From Bacteroidales bacterium UBA4116 (GTDB taxonomy: Bacteria > Bacteroidota > Bacteroidia > Bacteroidales > Tannerellaceae): 64,000 nucleotides of DNA. The position numbers were made by a program, and so were the translations under genes. Below, piece after piece: positions 8,738-17,601 of the stretch (its first letter is position 1; each line of letters begins with the position of its first letter). Location of the stretch: positions 1 through 64,000 of the forward strand of contig DFXE01000008.1 in NCBI GenBank assembly GCA_002381645.1, in the 5' to 3' direction. Below the pieces are notes generated by a model that was not told the DNA's origin, ran no database searches, and saw only the letters and a list, made by a program, of their open reading frames with translations.

Positions 8738-10327
8738 ATGGCGAATAGAAAATCAAATCCCTACTCCTCTCCTTCCGGAAAAAAGAGTTTCTTTAAAAAG
8801 AAATCTTTCTTCCTCTTATTAGGTTTAGTTCTGGGTGCAGGCTTTATTATCAGCCTCTATCTGACTTCCGTTTATTTTTCAACAGACGAGTCATGTATGA
8901 TATGTCATGTACATCCGCATGCAGAAGAAAGCTGGAAATTATCCAAGCACATGAATAACGGGAGCGGTACCCGGACTTCCTGTGTAGCCTGTCATCTTCC
9001 GCCGCAAAGGAATACATGGGACCATTATACGGCGAAAGCAAAATTAGGGTTGCGGGATGTATGGGGATATCTGACAAAAGACAGTGCTGATTTCGATTGG
9101 GACAGAATGTCTGAACTCGAATATGCAGTTACATACATACCAAACGAATCCTGTAAAGAATGTCATTACAACCTGTTTCCCGAAGGAATTACAGGAGATG
9201 GGATAACAGCGCATTTGTATTACGAAGAAAATGAGAAAAAGCTGGATTTACAATGCATCAGTTGCCACCTGGATGCCGGCCATTATAATCCCAATTACAG
9301 CCATGGGCAATTAACAGGCATACCCGGACTATCAGCCGGTACAGAAATAACAGATACAAGTCTTTTCTTTAAGACACCTGCAATTGTGACAAGTTTCAAT
9401 GATTATATTGAACAGATACCGGGTACGCCCGTATCTTTCAAAATGGTCGCTATACCGGGCGGAACATTTAAAATGGGCAGTAGTGAAAAAGAACCTTTTC
9501 ATAAGCCGGACGAAGCTCCTGTACGGAATGTTACGGTAAGCCCGTTCTTTATGGCTGAAGTAGAAGTTACGTGGGATCAATACTGGGCGTTTTACGGGAA
9601 TACAATGAGTGAAGGGCGTACTCCTCCGGAAACGGTATATGCCAATAACAGCGATCCGAACGTGGATGCTATCTCAGGCCCTACACCTCCTTTCGGCTTC
9701 CCCGATCAGGGATGGGGTTCGGGTGACCGTCCTGCTATTACAATGACACATTATGCTGCCGAAACATTTTGCCAGTGGTTGTCGAAGAAAACCGGAAAGA
9801 AATATCGCTTGCCTACAGAAGCCGAATGGGAATATGCTGCACGTGGCGGAACGGAAACGCCTTACTTTTTCCCGGGTGATCCGAAAAAATTCTCAGACCA
9901 GGGTTTCTGGCGTAAGTTTTTCGATGCCGACACCGACACCATCAGTTCATATGTCATTTATAGCAAAAACAGTAAAAATAAAACCCAGGAACCCTCCATG
10001 GTCAAGCCTAATCCTTTTGGGTTAAAAAATATGCTGGGGAATGTTATGGAATATTGCGCCGACAAGTACGATCCTGAGGCATATAGTAAAGGCGGGGAAA
10101 GCGTTATAGATCCTATTGCGACAGAAGGTACAGAATATGTTGTACGCGGTGGAAATTATACATCCGATGCGGCAGATGTACGTTCGGCAGCAAGAGATTA
10201 TACCAAACACGAGGCATGGTTAAAAACAGATCCTCAGCAGCCCAAAAGTATCTGGTGGTATTCGGATATAAGGGGAATTGGTTTCCGTGTAGTTTGCGAA
10301 CCGGATAATTCCATTGGAGCTAACTAA
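8738..10327 (+). CDS. tetraheme NrfH/NapC-type cytochrome c fused to a SUMF1-like domain
   Basis: It encodes 529 residues from the ATG at 8738; a TTG five codons earlier is less likely. One membrane anchor (about 23-46) is followed by four CxxCH heme motifs (CMICH 53, CVACH 82, CKECH 139, CISCH 173), as in NrfH/NapC quinol dehydrogenases. From about residue 230 a formylglycine-generating-enzyme-like fold begins (MVAIPGGTFKMGSSE, RLPTEAEWEYAARGG, GLKNMLGNVMEYCAD, RGGNYTSDAADVRSAARD, GFRVV). The two active-site cysteines of true FGEs after the RGG motif are absent, so sulfatase maturation is unlikely; a structural or ligand-binding role is more probable. The whole periplasmic part would sit on the inner membrane. 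It is followed after 34 bp by a Tat-exported oxidoreductase, which suggests an electron-transfer partner. Confidence 0.88.
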   Translation: MANRKSNPYSSPSGKKSFFKKKSFFLLLGLVLGAGFIISLYLTSVYFSTDESCMICHVHPHAEESWKLSKHMNNGSGTRTSCVACHLPPQRNTWDHYTAKAKLGLRDVWGYLTKDSADFDWDRMSELEYAVTYIPNESCKECHYNLFPEGITGDGITAHLYYEENEKKLDLQCISCHLDAGHYNPNYSHGQLTGIPGLSAGTEITDTSLFFKTPAIVTSFNDYIEQIPGTPVSFKMVAIPGGTFKMGSSEKEPFHKPDEAPVRNVTVSPFFMAEVEVTWDQYWAFYGNTMSEGRTPPETVYANNSDPNVDAISGPTPPFGFPDQGWGSGDRPAITMTHYAAETFCQWLSKKTGKKYRLPTEAEWEYAARGGTETPYFFPGDPKKFSDQGFWRKFFDADTDTISSYVIYSKNSKNKTQEPSMVKPNPFGLKNMLGNVMEYCADKYDPEAYSKGGESVIDPIATEGTEYVVRGGNYTSDAADVRSAARDYTKHEAWLKTDPQQPKSIWWYSDIRGIGFRVVCEPDNSIGAN

Positions 10328-10361
10328 ATAATTATTAACACACAATATTAATTATAATATC

Positions 10362-11765
10362 ATGAAGAAAGAAAACAGTATCAGTAGAAGGTCATTTTTG
10401 AAAAGTTCGGCGATGGCCGGAGCAGTGGGCGCAATCGGAACAGGGAGTGCGGCGGCAGTCTTATCATCATGCGGTGGTGGCAGTGGCAGTGGACAAGCTG
10501 CAGGTGCAACAAAAGCATTGAAAGAGCCGGGAACCTATTATATGCCTAATTTAGTAGACTTTGCATCAGACGGTAAAGAGTTGAAAGCTGCTGTTGTTGG
10601 TTGCGGAGGTCGTGGCTCAGGTGCAGCATTCAATTTCCTCAATGCGGCAAATGGCGTTACGATTACAGCCTTAGCCGATACCTTTAAAGAACGGGTAGAT
10701 GATTTGGCAAGCAAATTAAAAACAGATAAAAACATTGATATTCCTGCTAATATGCGTTTTGTTGGATTGGATGCATATAAACAGGCGATTGATAGTGGAG
10801 TTGATGTAGTAATCATAGCTACTCCTCCGGTATTCCGTCCGATCCAATTCCAATATGCAACTGAAAAAGGAAAACATTCTTTCCTTGAAAAACCTATTTG
10901 CGTGGATCCGGTCGGCTACCGTACCATTATGGCTACTGCAAGACAAGCTATGGCTAAAAATCTATGTGTAATTACAGGAACACAACGTCATCATCAACGT
11001 AGCTACAACGAGACCTACAAAAGGATTATGGATGGAGCTATAGGAGAAATTACCGGTGGTGTAGTATACTGGAATCAACCGATGCTTTGGTTCCGTGAGC
11101 GTCAGGCAGGATGGAACGATGCGGAATGGATGATCAAAGACTGGGTAAACTGGAAATGGTTATCAGGAGACCATATTGTTGAACAGCATGTTCATAATAT
11201 CGATGTATTCACATGGTTCAGCGGATTGAAACCGGTTAGCGCCGTAGGATTCGGTTCACGTCAACGCCGTATTACAGGTGACCAATATGACAATTTCAGT
11301 GTTGACTTCGTGATGGAAAATGGAATTCACCTTCATAGCATGTGCCGTCAGATTGATGGTACTGCAACCAATGTAAGCGAGTTTATACAAGGTACAAAAG
11401 GATCATCTTATACAAATCAGGGAAATGTTGCTTACATTAAAGACCTGGCAGGTAATGAAATATGGAGATATGATTTTGAGGCAGAAAAAGCAAATACAAA
11501 ACAACAGGATCCCTATACATTAGAACATGTTAACTGGATCAACCATATCCGTTCCAATAAACCTATCGACCAGGCTTCTGAAACGGCAGTTGCCAATATG
11601 GCAGCCATTATGGGTCGTGAATCAGCTTATACAGGAGCAGAAGTTACATGGGATGCTATGACTTCATCACCTATCGATTACACACCAAAAGATTTAAATC
11701 TGGGTAGAATGGATATGAGCGGATTTACCGTTCCGGTTCCGGGAAAACCTCGTGATAAAAAATAA
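10362..11765 (+). CDS. Tat-exported Gfo/Idh/MocA oxidoreductase lipoprotein
   Basis: This 467-residue protein has a twin-arginine signal (ISRRSFLKS, Arg9-Arg10) that also ends in a lipobox (LSSC, Cys37). It should be folded with its cofactor in the cytoplasm, exported by Tat and lipid-anchored. The Rossmann motif is VVGCGGRGSG and the catalytic EKP lies at Glu176-Lys177-Pro178. The C-terminal domain follows with RHHQRSYNE and DHIVEQHVHNIDVFTWF. Periplasmic members such as Zymomonas glucose-fructose oxidoreductase keep NADP(H) tightly bound. Next to a tetraheme cytochrome and an exported TIM-barrel protein, the likely role is oxidation of a glycoside in the periplasm. Whether the bound nicotinamide reduces the cytochrome directly is unknown. 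Confidence 0.88.
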   Translation: MKKENSISRRSFLKSSAMAGAVGAIGTGSAAAVLSSCGGGSGSGQAAGATKALKEPGTYYMPNLVDFASDGKELKAAVVGCGGRGSGAAFNFLNAANGVTITALADTFKERVDDLASKLKTDKNIDIPANMRFVGLDAYKQAIDSGVDVVIIATPPVFRPIQFQYATEKGKHSFLEKPICVDPVGYRTIMATARQAMAKNLCVITGTQRHHQRSYNETYKRIMDGAIGEITGGVVYWNQPMLWFRERQAGWNDAEWMIKDWVNWKWLSGDHIVEQHVHNIDVFTWFSGLKPVSAVGFGSRQRRITGDQYDNFSVDFVMENGIHLHSMCRQIDGTATNVSEFIQGTKGSSYTNQGNVAYIKDLAGNEIWRYDFEAEKANTKQQDPYTLEHVNWINHIRSNKPIDQASETAVANMAAIMGRESAYTGAEVTWDAMTSSPIDYTPKDLNLGRMDMSGFTVPVPGKPRDKK

Positions 11766-11771
11766 ATCTGT

Positions 11772-12707
11772 ATGACGTTTAACAGAAGAAATTTTATAAG
11801 AACAACATTGTCCGGCGCTGCTGTGGCTACAATGGGCGGGTCTGCTATGGCAGCCCGCTCATTCGAACCGACATCAGCAGAAATCACAAAAGCCTTTCCG
11901 GCCAATGGTAAAGCCGAATTAAAATTATCCTTTCAGGAAGGCATTGCTCCCGGCAATAATCTGAACGAAAAGTTCGATTATTTCGAAAAGCTAGGTGTTG
12001 TAGGCTTCGAACCCGGTGGCAGGGGCCTTGCAGGCCGTGTAAACGAAATAAAAGATGCACTAAAAGGGCGGAACATTAAGGTTAGTGCTATCTGCGCTGG
12101 CTTTGAAGGATTTATTTTATCGACAGATCCTACAATCCGCAAGAAATGTATGGATACGATGAAAGAAATTATGGCTGCTGCCGGAGAGCTTGAATCCGTA
12201 GGAGTAATTATTGTACCGGCGTTCAATCAACAGGTACCTGTAATGCCTCATACGCAGGAAACACGGAATTTCTTATGCGAACAGTTTAACGAAATGGGTA
12301 ACTTTGCGAAAGAGCATGGCACTACTGTTATTTTTGAACCGCTTAACCGTAAAGAAGCCTTTTATCTGCGCCAGGTTGCCGATGCGGCATCCATTTGCCG
12401 TGATATTAATAATCCGGGCGTAAAATGCATGGGGGATTTCTGGCATATGACGTGGGAAGAAACCTGCGACATGGGAGCATTCCTTTCTGCTGGAGAGTAT
12501 CTGCAACACGTACATGTAGCCAGTCGCAAACGTCGGAGTATGCCGGGTGAAGATGGCAATGCCGATAATTACATAGTAGGATTCAAAGCTTTAAAAATGC
12601 TGGGTTATAATAAATATGTAAGTTTTGAATGCGGATGTCAGGGTGATAGACAAGTTGTTGTACCTGCAGCTGTAGAACTTTTACGTAAACAATGGCGAGA
12701 AGCATAA
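11772..12707 (+). CDS. Tat-exported sugar epimerase/isomerase-like TIM barrel
   Basis: This 311-residue xylose-isomerase-like (AP endonuclease family 2) protein has a twin-arginine signal (TFNRRNFIRT, Arg5-Arg6) ending near AMAA. Metal ligands typical of the fold are visible: Glu in IFEPLNR, Asp/His in GDFWHM, His in QHVHVASR and Glu in VSFECG. Family members act as epimerases, dehydratases or, beside Gfo/Idh enzymes in Bacteroides, as 3-keto-sugar lyases or isomerases. Export together with the oxidoreductase 6 bp upstream means both steps would take place in the periplasm. A role on the keto-sugar product is inferred from this pairing. Confidence 0.87.
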   Translation: MTFNRRNFIRTTLSGAAVATMGGSAMAARSFEPTSAEITKAFPANGKAELKLSFQEGIAPGNNLNEKFDYFEKLGVVGFEPGGRGLAGRVNEIKDALKGRNIKVSAICAGFEGFILSTDPTIRKKCMDTMKEIMAAAGELESVGVIIVPAFNQQVPVMPHTQETRNFLCEQFNEMGNFAKEHGTTVIFEPLNRKEAFYLRQVADAASICRDINNPGVKCMGDFWHMTWEETCDMGAFLSAGEYLQHVHVASRKRRSMPGEDGNADNYIVGFKALKMLGYNKYVSFECGCQGDRQVVVPAAVELLRKQWREA

Positions 12708-12708
12708 T

Positions 12709-13425
12709 ATGGCATTAGTATATTGCGCAATGCAAATGAGTGAAGTGGTGGAAGAACACCCTTCACTCATTCCTGTTATTAACCGGTTTGGAATTCGTTT
12801 AGGATTAGGCGATAAATCGGTTAAAGAAATTTGTGAGAAACACAATTTAGATCCGGATTTTTTCCTTACTGTTATCAACACTTTTCTGAATGAAGAATAT
12901 TTTCCTGAAAAAAAACTTCAAACGTTCCATACATCACAGATTATTGATTACCTGACAAAAACCAATCTTCACTATCAGCGTTATCAGCTACCAAATATTG
13001 AGCGACACCTGACCTCTTTTATTACAATGAGTACACCAAGTAACCAAACACTTGTATTAATTGGTAAATTCTTTTCCTCATTCAAAGAAGAATTGATAGC
13101 ACGGATAGAAAATGATCAAAGTAAATGGTTTCCATATTGCCTATCTTTAAGTGAAAAGATAAACGATAATATATCATCGGAAAAAAATGAAGATATTTTA
13201 CTCTCCATCTATTCCCATAAACAAACCGAGGATACTATAGAAGAATTATTGGTAGATCTTAAACGAATCATGGTCAAACATTTATCCGGTGATTACGACG
13301 AGAATTTATGTTATGCCGTTATCTTTGCATTGAGCAGTTTGGAAAAAGATATCAGACAACATAACCGCATACGTTATCGGATACTTGTACCTATGGTAAC
13401 GGCTATGGAAAAAATTTCCTTATAA
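12709..13425 (+). CDS. RIC/hemerythrin-like protein (ScdA-N domain type)
   Basis: It encodes 238 residues and starts one base after the upstream stop. The N-terminal 70 residues match the ScdA/YtfE N-domain pattern (HPSLIPVINRFGI followed by KSVKEICEKHNLDPDFFL). The remainder is four-helix-like, with scattered His/Glu pairs (NLHYQRY, ERHLTSF, SHKQTEDTIEEL, IRQHNRIRYRILVP). Canonical di-iron ligands are only partly kept, so it is a divergent relative. RIC proteins repair iron-sulfur clusters and respond to nitric oxide or oxygen. Placed directly before a LuxR gene, this one may be a redox sensor for the regulator. There is no signal or membrane segment. Confidence 0.7.
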   Translation: MALVYCAMQMSEVVEEHPSLIPVINRFGIRLGLGDKSVKEICEKHNLDPDFFLTVINTFLNEEYFPEKKLQTFHTSQIIDYLTKTNLHYQRYQLPNIERHLTSFITMSTPSNQTLVLIGKFFSSFKEELIARIENDQSKWFPYCLSLSEKINDNISSEKNEDILLSIYSHKQTEDTIEELLVDLKRIMVKHLSGDYDENLCYAVIFALSSLEKDIRQHNRIRYRILVPMVTAMEKISL

Positions 13426-13441
13426 GACGGCGAACAGAACA

Positions 13442-14005
13442 ATGCGAATAGCGATTATACTAACAGATACACTACAATATATCGGTTTACAAAGCCTGTT
13501 AACCGATTATTTCCCTCCTGTTAAAATAGTATATTTCACTACATTCGAGGATTTATCTTTATCAAAAGATGAAAATTTTGATTATTATTTTACACAGGCA
13601 GATATTTTTATTTTAAATGCTGATTATTTTCTGCCACGCCGCAACAAAACAATTATATTGATAAATAACAGCCCATCCTCAAGTTTCCTAAATGGAATAA
13701 ATAATCTAAGTATTTACGCTACGAAAGAAATTATTATTGAACACTTACAGCAATTATTCTCTTCTGAGGGAAATAATAATCCCGGAGAGAAAAGTAAAGA
13801 ACTTTCCAATCGTGAAATCGAGGTACTCCAGCTTATCGTAAAAGGATTAACCAATAAAGACATTGCCGACCAGCTTAATATAAGCTTAAACACTGTGCTC
13901 TCCCATCGTAAGAACATCACGGCAAAATTAGGTATAAAAACAGTATCGGGTTTAACTTTCTATGCTATCATGAACGGACTAATCTCATCTGATTTTATAG
14001 GTTGA
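13442..14005 (+). CDS. LuxR-family transcriptional regulator
   Basis: This 187-residue protein has an N-terminal response-regulator-like half (IAIILTDTLQYIGLQSLL, then an Asp-containing DIFILNADYF strand) with degenerate phosphorylation-site sequence. The C-terminal half, from about residue 120, is a clean LuxR/GerE helix-turn-helix (LSNREIEVLQLIVKGLTNKD, SLNTVLSHRKNI, AKLGIKTVSGL). It lies 16 bp after the RIC-like gene and is probably co-transcribed. The 22-bp palindrome 174 bp downstream, in front of the next susC, is a plausible target. Confidence 0.85.
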   Translation: MRIAIILTDTLQYIGLQSLLTDYFPPVKIVYFTTFEDLSLSKDENFDYYFTQADIFILNADYFLPRRNKTIILINNSPSSSFLNGINNLSIYATKEIIIEHLQQLFSSEGNNNPGEKSKELSNREIEVLQLIVKGLTNKDIADQLNISLNTVLSHRKNITAKLGIKTVSGLTFYAIMNGLISSDFIG

Positions 14006-14178
14006 AAAAACATCGGGTCAGTCTATTCTATAGTATAAATTAATGAATCCAACATGTAAAAAACTAAAAAGAAACCAATCTTTGTTTCCCTATTTTCCTG
14101 GTATACCTTATTGTATTTTTCCCAAAAAAGCATTTAATTATATGCTCACAAAAAAATATTTTATTCAGCAGGCATGAA

Positions 14179-14200
14179 AATTTTCCTGCGCAGGAAAATT
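14179..14200. promoter_or_regulatory. 22-bp perfect palindrome, candidate operator
   Basis: AATTTTCCTGC and its exact reverse complement GCAGGAAAATT abut with no loop. The dyad lies between the LuxR gene and the susC at 14401, about 126 bp upstream of that gene's -7 box. An uninterrupted dyad of this length suits a dimeric regulator rather than a terminator. Confidence 0.5.
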
Positions 14201-14325
14201 CAAATTCATAAGCATATTTTCAAATTCAGTAACTGTCAGGTAGTTTAGTTATTGTATTTCTTTAGATTTTTAGAAGATTAAGAATAATGTAGCCATAACG
14301 TAACAATACCGAAACCCTACGTATA

Positions 14326-14333
14326 TATTTTTG
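14326..14333 (+). promoter_or_regulatory. -7 box of the second susC
   Basis: TATTTTTG fits TAnnTTTG and would give a start site near 14340 and a leader of about 60 nt. A matching TTTG at the -33 position is missing, so an activator may be needed. Confidence 0.45.
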
Positions 14334-14400
14334 GCGTGTCAATCAATAATACAGATTTCTGTAAAAGACCAAATATAAACTACAACTCTATTAATTATTT

Positions 14401-17400
14401 ATGAAAAGAAAAAAATTACTCCTTTCCACAGCTTTCCTGTTATTATGCGGACTTTGTATAGAACCAGGAAATGCTGTGGCTGTTGTTGATACGCCAAAAG
14501 CAGCTCTTTCTGTTAATCAACAAAATTTGCAGGTTAAAGGTACCATTTATGATGAATCCGGCGAACCTGTTATTGGTGTGAATGTGTTTGAGAAAGGTAC
14601 AACTAACGGGACTACTACCGATCTAAACGGAGAGTTTTCTCTTCTCCTGCAAAATTCGAACAATCTTATAGTAGTCTCGTATATCGGTTACCATACGGAA
14701 GAAATATCTTATGCCGGCCAGGGCTTACTGTCCATCCACCTTAAACCGGCTTCTTTAGGACTTGATGAGGTGGTTGTTGTAGGATACAGTGTACAAAGGA
14801 AGAAAGATTTGACAGGAGCCGTTTCCATTCTTCAGGTTTCGGATATGACGAGCACACCGGTTTCAAGTGTCGACCAACTGATGCAGGGGAAATTATCCGG
14901 AGTTAACGTTATTCCCGACAATATGCCGGGCGGTGGAGTTGCCGTTCGGGTACGTGGTTTCAGTACCATACGAAATAATGACCCGCTTTATATTATCGAC
15001 GGTGTTCCGGTAGAAGGTGGAATTAATTTCCTTAACCCGAACGATATAGAGAGCATGCAGGTATTGAAAGATGCATCATCAGCCTCCATATATGGAGCGC
15101 GGGCGGCAAACGGAGTAGTTATAATCAGCACGAAAAAAGGAAAAGAAGGAGGACTCCAGATCAACCTCGATACATACTTCGGAATTCAATCGCCGGCTAA
15201 AAAAACGACGATGCTTAATACTGCCGAATATGGGAATAAATTATGGGAAGCTCATATTAATGATGGTAAAACGCCTGCCAATGATATTTACGGTTCAGGT
15301 TCCACACCTGTTATACCACAGTATATAGATGATAAAGAGCGGGTGCCGTCTGCCGATACCGATTGGGTGGATGCTATTATGCAGGATGCGATAGTCCAAT
15401 CGTATAATTTGTCTTTTGCTAAAGCGGATAAAGTAAACAGCCAGTTATTCTCCATTTCCTATTTCAACCAGGAAGGGCTAATGAAATATACCGGTTTTGA
15501 ACGGTTGTCGGGACGATTTAATTCTGACTATAATCTTTTTAACGGAATTGTTAAGGTTGGAGAAAATTTATCTTTATCGCATTCGTGGGGTACTACTGTT
15601 ACCAATAATGCCGCACTGGGAGGAATGCTGTATAATGCTTATAAAATGTCGCCCATAACGCCCGTTTACGATTTAGACGGAAATTTCGGAAGTAATCCTT
15701 TTACTGATATCGCTAATCCTGTAGGGTCATTATACCGTAACAAGGATAATAAGGATAAAAACTCCCGTATGTTCGGAAATATCTATGTAGAAATCAATCC
15801 GGTTCAGGATTTGGTATTAAAAAGCAATTTCGGCGCCGATTACCGCAATCAGTACAAACGGAGTTTCCGCGCTAAATATATCGAGATGAACACACAACAG
15901 CCACTGAGTACATTAGGAATGACAAACTACAGGTATTTCAATTGGGTATTTACAAATACGATCAATTATATGAAGCGTGTTGATAAGCATACCATCAGTT
16001 TACTTGCCGGAATTGAAACCACCAGCAATGATAGTGAATGGTTCACGGCTTCCCGCGAAGGTTTTGCTTCCGATGATGATAACTTCCATTACCTTGATGC
16101 CGGTGAGAGCGGTTCGCAAAAAAATACAGGCTCGGCGCTAAACTCAAAGATGTTTTCATATTTCGGTAAGTTGGATTATTCTTTTAATAGCAGGTACTTG
16201 TTTGCCTTTACAATCCGTCGGGACGGGTCGTCAAAATTAGGAAAAAACAAATGGGGTAATTTTCCCGCCGCTTCGGCCGGATGGCGCATAAGCAGCGAGC
16301 CCTTTTATGCTATAGATGCGATCAGTAATTTAAAATTAAGAGTAGGCTGGGGACAAAACGGTAATTCGGATATACCGGCTTATTCTACTATCGATTCGTA
16401 TGCCAGTAATCCGAATCATTCTAATTATCCTATCGACGGGAGCCAGAATTCTGTCAGCACAGGATATACACAAACCAGAAACGGGAATCCTGATCTTAAA
16501 TGGGAAACTACAACGCAGACAAATATCGGTCTGGATCTTGGTTTTCTTGATGATAACCTGCAAGTCGTATTGGATTATTTCAATAAAGAGACGAAAGACC
16601 TGCTTTGGGAAAGACCCCTCATCGGTACAATCGGAGGAACAAATCAAACGGTGTGGGATAACGTAGGTAAAATGAAAAATTCAGGTGTGGAAATGGAAAT
16701 CAGTTACCGGAAAGAGTTGAATAAAAACCTTGGTTTCGACGTAGCACTTAACGTATCGGCGATAAAAAACAAAATGACGGAACTTAATGGAGATATAGAA
16801 TATATCGGTCTGCCGACAAGTGTTATACACTCATTGAATTTTGACCAGGAAGTGTCACGTTCCGCAGTAGGCCAACCGATCGGTTCTTTTTACGGATATA
16901 AAGAAAACGGCATTTTCAAGAGTGATGAAGAAGTCAGGAATTACACCAACAGTAAGGGAGAGTTACTACAACCAAATGCAAAAGCAGGGGATATTCGATT
17001 TATGGACATCAACAACGACGGTGTAATCGATGCGGCGGACCGTGATTACATAGGGAACCCTTTGCCTGATTTTACAACCGGGCTTACCATAGGTTTACAT
17101 TACCGCAATTTTGATATGAGCATGTTTTTCCAGGGAATATTCGGCAATGAAGTTTATGACCTTACACGTTATGTGGGTGATTTCTTCAACCAATCCCAAT
17201 ATAATAAAAACGGGCGCGTACTGGATTCATGGTCTGTTTCCAATATAAACGCAGATGTACCCCGCGTCAGTATGGACGATCCGAATAACAATATCCGGCC
17301 TTCTTCTTATTTTGTACAGAACGCCTCCTTTGTGCGCCTGAAAAATATCAAGATAGGTTATTCCGTTCCACAATCCGTACTTTCAAAGGTAAAGTTTCAT

Positions 17401-17580
17401 TCTCTTTATTTTTATTTACAGGCTACCAACCTGTTTACTATCACAGGATACGACGGTATAGATCCGGAAGTCGGACTACAAAGCTATTCAAGCGATTACC
17501 GCAATTTAGATATGGGTGTAGACCGTGGTATATATCCTTTACCCCGTACCTTTACGATAGGGATGAATGTTAATTTCTAA
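14401..17580 (+). CDS. SusC-like TonB-dependent glycan transporter
   Basis: This 1059-residue SusC/RagA protein has a signal peptide (about 1-27), a carboxypeptidase-regulatory-like domain (VKGTIYDESGEPVIGVNV), DEVVVVGYS and a plug with KDASSASIYGARAANGV. The barrel ends in the usual aromatic strand (GMNVNF). No STN domain precedes it. The next gene is its SusD, 21 bp downstream. The pair has no enzyme of its own and lies directly after the LuxR gene, so it may feed the oxidoreductase block. It is only moderately similar to the first SusC, so a different ligand is likely. Confidence 0.93.
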   Translation: MKRKKLLLSTAFLLLCGLCIEPGNAVAVVDTPKAALSVNQQNLQVKGTIYDESGEPVIGVNVFEKGTTNGTTTDLNGEFSLLLQNSNNLIVVSYIGYHTEEISYAGQGLLSIHLKPASLGLDEVVVVGYSVQRKKDLTGAVSILQVSDMTSTPVSSVDQLMQGKLSGVNVIPDNMPGGGVAVRVRGFSTIRNNDPLYIIDGVPVEGGINFLNPNDIESMQVLKDASSASIYGARAANGVVIISTKKGKEGGLQINLDTYFGIQSPAKKTTMLNTAEYGNKLWEAHINDGKTPANDIYGSGSTPVIPQYIDDKERVPSADTDWVDAIMQDAIVQSYNLSFAKADKVNSQLFSISYFNQEGLMKYTGFERLSGRFNSDYNLFNGIVKVGENLSLSHSWGTTVTNNAALGGMLYNAYKMSPITPVYDLDGNFGSNPFTDIANPVGSLYRNKDNKDKNSRMFGNIYVEINPVQDLVLKSNFGADYRNQYKRSFRAKYIEMNTQQPLSTLGMTNYRYFNWVFTNTINYMKRVDKHTISLLAGIETTSNDSEWFTASREGFASDDDNFHYLDAGESGSQKNTGSALNSKMFSYFGKLDYSFNSRYLFAFTIRRDGSSKLGKNKWGNFPAASAGWRISSEPFYAIDAISNLKLRVGWGQNGNSDIPAYSTIDSYASNPNHSNYPIDGSQNSVSTGYTQTRNGNPDLKWETTTQTNIGLDLGFLDDNLQVVLDYFNKETKDLLWERPLIGTIGGTNQTVWDNVGKMKNSGVEMEISYRKELNKNLGFDVALNVSAIKNKMTELNGDIEYIGLPTSVIHSLNFDQEVSRSAVGQPIGSFYGYKENGIFKSDEEVRNYTNSKGELLQPNAKAGDIRFMDINNDGVIDAADRDYIGNPLPDFTTGLTIGLHYRNFDMSMFFQGIFGNEVYDLTRYVGDFFNQSQYNKNGRVLDSWSVSNINADVPRVSMDDPNNNIRPSSYFVQNASFVRLKNIKIGYSVPQSVLSKVKFHSLYFYLQATNLFTITGYDGIDPEVGLQSYSSDYRNLDMGVDRGIYPLPRTFTIGMNVNF

Positions 17581-17601
17581 TTTAAATAATATATCATACA
17601 G

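Noticed and set aside
8738..10327. Calling the SUMF1 domain the maturase for the nearby sulfatases
   Set aside because: It lacks the FGE cysteines and the sulfatases have serine at the maturation site, which needs anSME.
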